From positions 1 through 10,982 of the forward strand of contig CAIRWP010000346.1 in NCBI GenBank assembly GCA_903882335.1: DNA of 10,982 nucleotides. Direction: 5' to 3'. A model generated the notes under the pieces. It searched no databases, was not told where the DNA came from, and saw only the letters and a list, made by a program, of their open reading frames with translations. Below, piece after piece: positions 1 through 7,249 of this stretch. The stretch's first letter is position 1. Each line of letters starts with the position of its first letter. Made by a program: the position numbers and the translations under genes. The stretch is from an uncultured Opitutia bacterium (GTDB lineage Bacteria; Verrucomicrobiota; Verrucomicrobiia; Opitutales; UBA953).

Positions 1-1713
<1,713 letters not shown>

Positions 1714-1911
1714 GATTGGTGCTGGGTTGGTTTGAAACAGTATAGGCAGGGCGTGTGCCAAGGAAACGGGGCCGGTTTATTGGGGTTTTGGCGGTCAAGG
1801 GGTGGGCCATCCCTGTGTCAGGAGGGGCGAAAGGACAAAGTGTCACACCGGTTTGACCCGCCAAGGCTTCGCCGTTGCCCTGCCCCCACCCTTGGTTTCA
1901 CTCCCTTACCC
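1714..1911. other. Divergent intergenic region between dnaK and hemB
   Basis: These 198 bases separate two divergent housekeeping genes and must hold both promoters. The dnaK side carries the element at 1739-1760. On the hemB side, TTGACC at 1853-1858 resembles a -35 box, but the sequence 16-17 bases downstream is a poor -10 match (TTGCCC or TGCCCT), so I do not call a hemB promoter. No CIRCE repeat, riboswitch or small ORF stands out. The last stretch before hemB is pyrimidine-rich and has no ribosome binding site. Confidence 0.6.
1739..1760 (-). promoter_or_regulatory. Candidate dnaK promoter: sigma-54-like -24/-12 element overlapping a TATACT box
   Basis: On the minus strand, 1760 to 1745 reads TGGCACACGCCCTGCC. 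It fits the sigma-54 pattern TGGCAC-N5-TTGC with the invariant GG and GC at the correct 10-base separation. Directly downstream, TATACT at 1744-1739 would make a good sigma-70 -10 box, but only a weak -35 (TTTCCT, 1766-1761) sits 16 bases upstream. Either reading puts transcription start near 1735, about 20 bases before the dnaK ATG. Which sigma factor is used cannot be decided from the sequence. Confidence 0.4.
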
Positions 1912-2922
1912 ATGTCGGCCGACCCCTCCCCCGCCCTCCGCCTCCGCCGCCTGCGCGCCTCCGCCGGTATCCGCGCGATGCTGACCGAGACCACGGTCGA
2001 ACCCCGCCACCTGATCCAGCCGCTGTTCGTGACCGAAGCCGAAGCGCCGGAACCGATTGCCTCTTTGCCGGGGATCAGCCGCATCCCGCTGACGCAGCTC
2101 GCGGCCAAGTGCGCGGAACTCCGTCTGCTCGGCATCCATGGGGTCGCCCTCTTCCCGAAAATCGACCCGCGCCGCAAGACGGCCGAGGGCGCCGAGGCGC
2201 TCAACCCCTCGAACCTCGCCCTCCGCGCGATCCGCGAGGTGAAGACAAAGTCGCCGGGCACCGTGATCTTCGCCGACATCGCCCTCGATCCCTACACCAC
2301 GCATGGCCACGACGGCATCCTGACGGATGACGGGCAGGACGTGGACAACGACGCCACCGTGGAATCGCTCGTGAAGATGGCGTTGCTGACCGCGCAGGCC
2401 GGGGCCGACTTCGTAGCGCCGTCCGACATGATGGATGGCCGCGTAGCCGCCATCCGCCGCGGGCTCGACCTCGCCGGCCGCACCTCCACCGGGATCCTCG
2501 CTTATTCCGCGAAGTACGCCTCGGCTTTCTACGGCCCGTTCCGCGACGCCGTGGGCAGCGCCCGACCCGCGGGCGCCGCGCCGATCTCCAAGGCCAGCTA
2601 CCAGATGAACCCCGCCAACCGGAGCGAAGCGCTCCGCGAGGGCCTGCTCGACGTGCAGGAAGGAGCGGACCTCATCATGGTGAAGCCGGCCGGCGCCTAC
2701 CTCGACATCATCCGCGACCTGCGCGAGGCGACCTCCTTGCCGATCGCCGCCTACCAGGTCTCGGGCGAGTACGCCCAGCTGCACGCCGCCGCCGAGAAAG
2801 GCTGGCTCGACCTGCGCGCCACGCGCGATGAGACGCTGCTGGCCATCCGCCGGGCCGGGGCCGACGTGATCCTGACGTATTTCGCGGAGGCTTACGCCCG
2901 CGATTTCGCGGCCCGGGGTTAA
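1912..2922 (+). CDS. hemB: Porphobilinogen synthase (delta-aminolevulinic acid dehydratase)
   Basis: Cytosolic enzyme of tetrapyrrole (heme) synthesis that condenses two 5-aminolevulinate molecules into porphobilinogen. The ATG at 1912 gives 336 residues, normal for the family, and the N-terminal LRRLRAS segment matches the usual beginning. Both catalytic lysines are in context: Lys201 in SAKYASAFYGPF and the Schiff-base Lys258 in MVKPAGAYLDI. The segment ADIALDPYTTHGHDG (121-135) has Ala124, Asp126 and Asp134 where zinc enzymes carry three cysteines. This is the cysteine-free type, generally linked to magnesium rather than catalytic zinc. The reading frame is open far upstream through the antisense of dnaK, but conservation begins only at this ATG. 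Its stop codon lies in the middle of a 16-base palindrome, and 77 bases separate it from the sulfatase genes, which may be transcribed independently. Confidence 0.97.
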   Translation: MSADPSPALRLRRLRASAGIRAMLTETTVEPRHLIQPLFVTEAEAPEPIASLPGISRIPLTQLAAKCAELRLLGIHGVALFPKIDPRRKTAEGAEALNPSNLALRAIREVKTKSPGTVIFADIALDPYTTHGHDGILTDDGQDVDNDATVESLVKMALLTAQAGADFVAPSDMMDGRVAAIRRGLDLAGRTSTGILAYSAKYASAFYGPFRDAVGSARPAGAAPISKASYQMNPANRSEALREGLLDVQEGADLIMVKPAGAYLDIIRDLREATSLPIAAYQVSGEYAQLHAAAEKGWLDLRATRDETLLAIRRAGADVILTYFAEAYARDFAARG

Positions 2923-2928
2923 CCCCGG
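2913..2928. terminator. Perfect 16-base palindrome over the hemB stop codon, possible weak terminator
   Basis: CCGGGGTTAACCCCGG is a perfect inverted repeat centred between 2920 and 2921; the hemB TAA (2920-2922) lies at its centre. In RNA it could fold into a GC-rich hairpin of about six pairs with a tight loop. No T-run follows immediately, though TATTTTT occurs about 22 bases further on. It is therefore not a standard intrinsic terminator. It could still pause polymerase, stabilise the 3' end or be a protein-binding palindrome. Confidence 0.35.
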
Positions 2929-2958
2929 CACGTATCACCGCAGGGTCCGCTATTTTTC

Positions 2959-2987
2959 GTGTCAGGGCGGCCGGGGCCGGACATAAG
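2959..2987 (+). promoter_or_regulatory. Candidate sigma-70-type promoter for the sulfatase operon
   Basis: GTGTCA at 2959-2964 matches TTGACA at 4 of 6 positions. It is followed after exactly 17 bases by CATAAG at 2982-2987, which matches TATAAT at 4 of 6. Transcription would begin around 2994, only a few bases before the ATG at 3000, giving a nearly leaderless message. That fits the absence of a Shine-Dalgarno sequence there. The match is modest and could be chance. Confidence 0.3.
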
Positions 2988-2999
2988 TGTCCTACCCCC

Positions 3000-4355
3000 A
3001 TGAGCCCTCGTCTCCTGCTCGCCGCCCTGCTCCTCCCTTGGTCAGCCCTCGCCGCCCCCAAGCCTGACATCGTCTTCCTGCTGATCGACGACCTGGGTTT
3101 CGCCGACTGCGGCTTCAACGGTGGCAAGCAGATCAAGACCCCGAACATCGACCGCCTGGCGAACGCGGGGGCCGTGCTCGAGCACCACTACGTCCAACCG
3201 GTCTGCTCGCCGACCCGCTCGACCTTGCTCACCGGCCGCTACCCGACGCGCACCGGCGTCTACTCGATCGTGAGCCCGCATGCGGCCTGGGGTCTGCCGC
3301 TCGCCGAGCGCACGCTCGCCGACGCCCTCAAGCAAGCCGGCTACGCCACCGAGATCGTCGGCAAATGGCACCTCGGCGAATTCCAGCCGGCCTACCTGCC
3401 GCTGGCCCGCGGTTTCGAACACCACTTCGGGCATTACTTCGGGATGCTCGATTACTTCACCCACCAGCGCGGCGGGGAACTCGACTGGTATCGCGACGGG
3501 CAAAAGGTGAAGGAGGAAGGCTACACCACGCACCTCCTCCGCGACGAAGCCTGCCGCGTCATCGCGCGACAACCCAAGGAGAAGCCGCTGTTCCTCTACG
3601 TGCCGTTCAATGGCGTCCATGGACCTTTCCAGGTGCCGGAGACCTACCTGAAGCCCTACCCGGACCTGAAAGGCAATCGCCAGAAGCTCGCCGGGATGCT
3701 GGCGGCGATCGACGAGGCCGTCGGTAAGATCGAAGACGCCCTGCGCCAGGCCGGCCGGCTGGAGAACACCTTGATCGTCTTCTCCAGCGACAACGGCGGG
3801 CCTCCGCCCGGCGATAACACCCCCTTGCGCGACCACAAGGGGTCGATCTTCGAGGGCGGCGTCCGCTCCGCGGCCTTCGCCTGCTGGCCCGGCCGCATCC
3901 CCGCCGGCCAACGCCTCCGCGAGCCGATGCACATGGTCGATTGGTACCCCACCCTCATCAAGCAGGGCGGCGGTTCGCTCGAGCAGAAGCTGCCGATCGA
4001 CGGGCTCGACGTCTGGCCGATGCTGACGGCGAAGGCGGCCTCGCCCCACGATGCGATCCTCTGCGTCTCGACCCAAGGGCCGGCGCGGGCCGCCGTGCGC
4101 ATGGGAGAATGGAAGTTGCTGGTGAACGGGGGTGCCGCGGAAGCCGACAAGGCGGAGGCGCCGAAGACCAAGGGCAAGAACGCCAAAGCCGCCGCGAAAT
4201 ACGAACCGGTGGCGCTCTACCACCTGACCGACGATCCGGGCGAGACCAAGAACCTCGCCGCCGCGCAACCGGAACGCGTGAAGGCGATGCGCGCCCGCCT
4301 CAGCGAGCTACTCAAGGACGCGGTGCCCTCCGGCGCCGAAATTTCCGGAAAATGA
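3000..4355 (+). CDS. Secreted formylglycine-dependent sulfatase, arylsulfatase B-like (sulfatase 1)
   Basis: Type I sulfatase of the alkaline phosphatase fold, predicted to remove sulfate esters from a sulfated sugar outside the cytoplasm. The 451-residue protein has a signal peptide (about 1-18, ending SALA). Metal ligands Asp30-Asp31 come first, then the formylglycine motif CSPTRSTLLTG with Cys69, GKWHLG with Lys122 and His124, His207 in NGVHGPF, Asp264-Asn265 in SSDNGG and Lys280 in RDHKGS. The pattern around the active site (VQP-C-x-P-x-R, LTGRYPTRTG, GFEHHFGHYFG) resembles animal arylsulfatase B/I/J, so GalNAc-4-sulfatase-like chemistry is plausible but unproven. An Ala/Lys-rich insertion at about 378-401 interrupts the C-terminal subdomain between WKLL and LYHL. 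It is the first gene of a three-sulfatase operon and overlaps the next start by ATGA. Confidence 0.95.
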   Translation: MSPRLLLAALLLPWSALAAPKPDIVFLLIDDLGFADCGFNGGKQIKTPNIDRLANAGAVLEHHYVQPVCSPTRSTLLTGRYPTRTGVYSIVSPHAAWGLPLAERTLADALKQAGYATEIVGKWHLGEFQPAYLPLARGFEHHFGHYFGMLDYFTHQRGGELDWYRDGQKVKEEGYTTHLLRDEACRVIARQPKEKPLFLYVPFNGVHGPFQVPETYLKPYPDLKGNRQKLAGMLAAIDEAVGKIEDALRQAGRLENTLIVFSSDNGGPPPGDNTPLRDHKGSIFEGGVRSAAFACWPGRIPAGQRLREPMHMVDWYPTLIKQGGGSLEQKLPIDGLDVWPMLTAKAASPHDAILCVSTQGPARAAVRMGEWKLLVNGGAAEADKAEAPKTKGKNAKAAAKYEPVALYHLTDDPGETKNLAAAQPERVKAMRARLSELLKDAVPSGAEISGK

Positions 4356-5812
4356 GTCCCGTGAAATTTTCCCTCACCCTCATCTCGGCCTGCCTCTCCG
4401 CCTCCCTCGGGGCGGCCGAGACCAAGCCCAATGTGGTCTTCATCCTGGCCGACGACATCGGCTACGGGGACTTCGGTTGCTACGGAGCCACGAAGGTTCG
4501 TACGCCGAACGCTGACAAGCTGGCCTCGCAAGGCTTACGCTTCACCGACGCCCATGCGCCCTCGGCGGTCTGCACGCCGACCCGCTATGCCTTCTTAACC
4601 GGCGAATACGCCTGGCGGAAACCAGGCACGGGTATCCTGCCCGGCATCGCCGGCCTCATCATAGAGCCGGGACGGACCACGGTCCCCTCCCTGCTCAAGC
4701 GCGCCGGCTACGTGACGGCGGTCATCGGCAAATGGCACCTCGGGCTAGGCAAGACCCCGACGGACTATAATGCGGAAATCAAACCCGGCCCGCTGGAAAT
4801 AGGCTTCGACTACTCGTGGATCATCCCGGCCACAGGCGACCGCACCCCCTGCGTCTGGGTGGAGAATCATCGGGTCGTGAACCTCGACGCCGCTGATCCG
4901 ATCAAGCTCGATTACAGCGTCCAACGCGGCGAACCCCGCTCCTTCGTCGGCGGCGTCCCCCGCATCGGCGAGCAGCTCGGAGGCAAAGCCGCGCTCTGGA
5001 AAGACGACCTGATCGCCGACGTGCTGGCCGAAAAGAGCATCAAGTTCATCGAGGATAACCAATCCAAACCGTTCTTCCTATATCTCGCCACGCACGACAT
5101 CCATGTGCCGAGAGTCCCGAATTCGCGCTTCCGCGGCACCAGCGACGCCGGTATCCGCGGAGACTCGGTTCACTCGTTCGACTGGACCCTTGGCCGCGTC
5201 CTCGACACCCTCGATCGCCTCAAACTTACGGACAATACCTTGGTGATCGTCACGAGTGACAACGGCGGCGTCCTCGACACCAACGGCTCCACCGACGACG
5301 TCAACAGCGGCAACCAAAAGACCAACAACGGACACGCCCACAATGGCGTCCTTCGCGGCAACAAGGGTTCGGCCTACGAAGGCGGCACCCGGGTGCCCTT
5401 CATCGCCCGCTGGCCCGGACATATCCGACCTGGAACCTCCGGTGCCCTGATCTCGCACATCGACATGCTCTCGACCTTCGCGAGCCTCACCCGACAGGAA
5501 CTCGCCGCGGCCGATGCGCCCGACAGCCAGAACATCCTGCCCGCCTTGATCGAAGGCAAAGCCGGCCGGGCGACCTTGGTCGAACATGGCAATGTCCTCG
5601 CCCTGCGCTCAGGCGACTGGAAGTACCTCGTCAGCGGTTCCAGTGTCGGCAAGAAAAACCAGGAAAAAGCCAAGGGCTCCAGAAAACCGGAGCTCTATGA
5701 CCTGAGCAAAGACCTGAGCGAGACGACCAACGTCGCTGACCAAAACCCCGAGATGGTAGCCAAGATGGCCAAACTCTTGGCGGAAATTCAAGCCAAGGGC
5801 GGCCGTCGCTGA
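4352..5812 (+). CDS. Secreted formylglycine-dependent sulfatase (sulfatase 2)
   Basis: Second sulfatase of the operon, 486 residues. I chose the ATG at 4352, which overlaps the stop of the previous gene (ATGA), because a clear signal peptide (about 1-21, SASLGA) follows it and the conserved fold starts at KPNVVFILADD; the longer open frame upstream is only a shadow of sulfatase 1. Visible active-site residues are Asp34-Asp35, Cys74 in CTPTRYAFLTG, Lys127 and His129 in GKWHLG, His248/His251 in ATHDIHVP, Asp303-Asn304 in TSDNGG and Lys338 in RGNKGS. A long loop (about 306-335, rich in Asn and Gly) lies between the last two. The segment CVWVENHRVVNLD (167-179) sets it apart from its neighbours. 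A Lys-rich loop (about 432-445) precedes PELYDL. Codons such as TTA, ATA and CTA are more frequent than in sulfatases 1 and 3. Substrate unknown. Confidence 0.95.
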   Translation: MSPVKFSLTLISACLSASLGAAETKPNVVFILADDIGYGDFGCYGATKVRTPNADKLASQGLRFTDAHAPSAVCTPTRYAFLTGEYAWRKPGTGILPGIAGLIIEPGRTTVPSLLKRAGYVTAVIGKWHLGLGKTPTDYNAEIKPGPLEIGFDYSWIIPATGDRTPCVWVENHRVVNLDAADPIKLDYSVQRGEPRSFVGGVPRIGEQLGGKAALWKDDLIADVLAEKSIKFIEDNQSKPFFLYLATHDIHVPRVPNSRFRGTSDAGIRGDSVHSFDWTLGRVLDTLDRLKLTDNTLVIVTSDNGGVLDTNGSTDDVNSGNQKTNNGHAHNGVLRGNKGSAYEGGTRVPFIARWPGHIRPGTSGALISHIDMLSTFASLTRQELAAADAPDSQNILPALIEGKAGRATLVEHGNVLALRSGDWKYLVSGSSVGKKNQEKAKGSRKPELYDLSKDLSETTNVADQNPEMVAKMAKLLAEIQAKGGRR

Positions 5813-5815
5813 ACC

Positions 5816-7234
5816 GTGCGTCTTTCCTTCCTAGGCTTCGTCCTGCTCGGACTAGTCGCGCCGCTCCGGTCCGCGCAGACGCGCCCGAACATCCTGTTCG
5901 TGCTCGTCGATGACCTGGGCTGGGGCGACTTCTCCTGCTTCGGCAACACCGAGACCAAGACCCCGAACATCGACCGCCTGGCGGCGGAAGGGCTGGCGTT
6001 CGCCCAGTTCTACGTGAACTCGCCGATCTGCTCGCCGTCGCGTTGCGCCCTACTCACCGGCCAGTACCCGCAGCGTTGGCGGATCACTTCCTACCTGAGC
6101 CACCGGGCCGACAACACCCGCCGCGGGCTGGCGCAATGGCTGGACCCGGCCGCGCCCTCCTTGGGCCGCACCTTGCAGGCCGCCGGCTACGCGACCGGTC
6201 ACTTCGGCAAATGGCATCTCGGCGGACAGCGCGACGTGGACGACGCCCCCGCGATCTCCCGCTACGGCTTTGACGCCTCGCTGACCAACTTCGAGGGCAT
6301 GGGACCGAAGCTCCTGCCGCTGACCCGGACGCCGGACGCGCCAGCATTCAAGAAGATCTGGGCCGAAGCCGAACGCCTCGGCGGTCCGGTGACGTGGACG
6401 GACCGCGCCCAGGTGACCGCCGGCTTCGCCGACGCGGCCTTGCGCTTCATCGACGCGGCCGCCACGCAGCGGAAGCCTTTCTACGTCAACCTCTGGCCCG
6501 ACGACGTGCACAGCCCCTATTTCCCGCCGCTCGAAAAGTGGACGCCGGGCAAGCGCCCGCTCTACCTGGGGGTGCTCGCGGAGATGGATCGCCAGCTCGG
6601 CCGGATCCTCGAGCGCGTCCGCACCGACCCCGCCCTGCGCGACAACACCATCGTGCTGCTCTGCTCCGACAACGGGCCGGAACCGGGCGCCGGGCGGGCC
6701 GGCCCCTTCCGCGGCAACAAGACCCAGCTCTTCGAGGGCGGGATCCGCTCCCCGCTCATCGTCTGGGCCCCGGGCTTGATGACCAAGAGCCGGGTCGGCC
6801 AGCGCGACGAGACCTCGGTCTTCGCCGGCATCGACCTGGCCCCTTCCCTCGCCGCGCTCGCGGGGGTGAAGCCCGACCCTACGATGAAACTCGACGGTCA
6901 GGACCTCTCCACCACGCTGCTCGGCCAAGCGAACGCCTCGCACGCCGCGCCGCTCTGCTGGAGCCGCCCGCCAGACCGCAAGACCTGGCCGCCCGCGTTA
7001 CCCAAGCCGGCGCCCGACCTCGCCATCCGCGACGGTGACTGGAAACTGCTCTGCGAGTACGACGGCTCGAAACCCCTGCTCTACGACCTCAAGCGCGATC
7101 CGGGCGAGACGACGGACCTCGCGGCCCGCGAACCCGCGGTGGTTGAGCGGCTGACCAAGACCCTGCTCGCCTGGCACCGCACGATGCCCGCCGACCGCGG
7201 ACCGGAGCTGGGCGCGAAGCCGTCCGGACGCTGA
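5816..7234 (+). CDS. Secreted formylglycine-dependent sulfatase (sulfatase 3), GTG start
   Basis: Third sulfatase of the operon, 472 residues, starting at GTG 5816. That start is fixed by an in-frame stop one codon earlier and by the signal peptide right after it (about 1-20, ending RSA). Active-site residues in order: Asp32-Asp33 in VDDLGWGD, Cys72 in CSPSRCALLTG, Lys132 and His134 in GKWHLGG, His232 in PDDVHSPY, Asp285-Asn286 in CSDNGP and Lys302 in RGNKTQ. The C-terminal subdomain is compact (DGDWKLLCEYDG, then LLYDLKRDPGE) and lacks the Lys-rich insertion of its two operon partners. Overall it recalls bacterial proteins annotated as GalNAc-6-sulfatase or arylsulfatase A, but the specificity cannot be read from the sequence. 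The stop codon sits in the loop of a perfect hairpin shared with the convergent gene. Confidence 0.94.
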   Translation: MRLSFLGFVLLGLVAPLRSAQTRPNILFVLVDDLGWGDFSCFGNTETKTPNIDRLAAEGLAFAQFYVNSPICSPSRCALLTGQYPQRWRITSYLSHRADNTRRGLAQWLDPAAPSLGRTLQAAGYATGHFGKWHLGGQRDVDDAPAISRYGFDASLTNFEGMGPKLLPLTRTPDAPAFKKIWAEAERLGGPVTWTDRAQVTAGFADAALRFIDAAATQRKPFYVNLWPDDVHSPYFPPLEKWTPGKRPLYLGVLAEMDRQLGRILERVRTDPALRDNTIVLLCSDNGPEPGAGRAGPFRGNKTQLFEGGIRSPLIVWAPGLMTKSRVGQRDETSVFAGIDLAPSLAALAGVKPDPTMKLDGQDLSTTLLGQANASHAAPLCWSRPPDRKTWPPALPKPAPDLAIRDGDWKLLCEYDGSKPLLYDLKRDPGETTDLAAREPAVVERLTKTLLAWHRTMPADRGPELGAKPSGR

Positions 7235-7243
7235 CGCGTCCGG
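7224..7243. terminator. Perfect 8-base-pair hairpin at the junction of two convergent sulfatase genes
   Basis: Arms CCGGACGC (7224-7231) and GCGTCCGG (7236-7243) are perfectly complementary around a four-base loop TGAC (7232-7235). The loop contains the sulfatase 3 stop codon. Only 15 bases separate the two convergent stop codons, so this hairpin is the obvious candidate for a bidirectional 3' end. It has no T-run on either side and is thus not a classical intrinsic terminator; it may act as a pause, an RNA stabiliser or a Rho-assisted end. Confidence 0.5.
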
Positions 7244-7249
7244 CCGACC

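Noticed and set aside
1853..1881. hemB promoter TTGACC with a -10 around 1875-1881
   Set aside because: The -35 is acceptable but the -10 matches only two of six bases, so it is not called.
1906..2931. 341-codon minus-strand open frame opposite hemB
   Set aside because: Gly/Arg/Val-rich shadow of hemB with no recognisable domain; hemB is complete with both catalytic lysines.
3042..4268. 408-codon minus-strand open frame opposite sulfatase 1
   Set aside because: High-GC antisense shadow; the plus strand encodes a full sulfatase with all active-site residues.
3941..4351. N-terminal extension of sulfatase 2 by 137 codons overlapping sulfatase 1
   Set aside because: The extension is an out-of-frame reading of sulfatase 1, and a signal peptide starts at the ATG at 4352.
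6050..6943. 297-codon minus-strand open frame opposite sulfatase 3
   Set aside because: Same kind of shadow, with no motif and no sensible start context.
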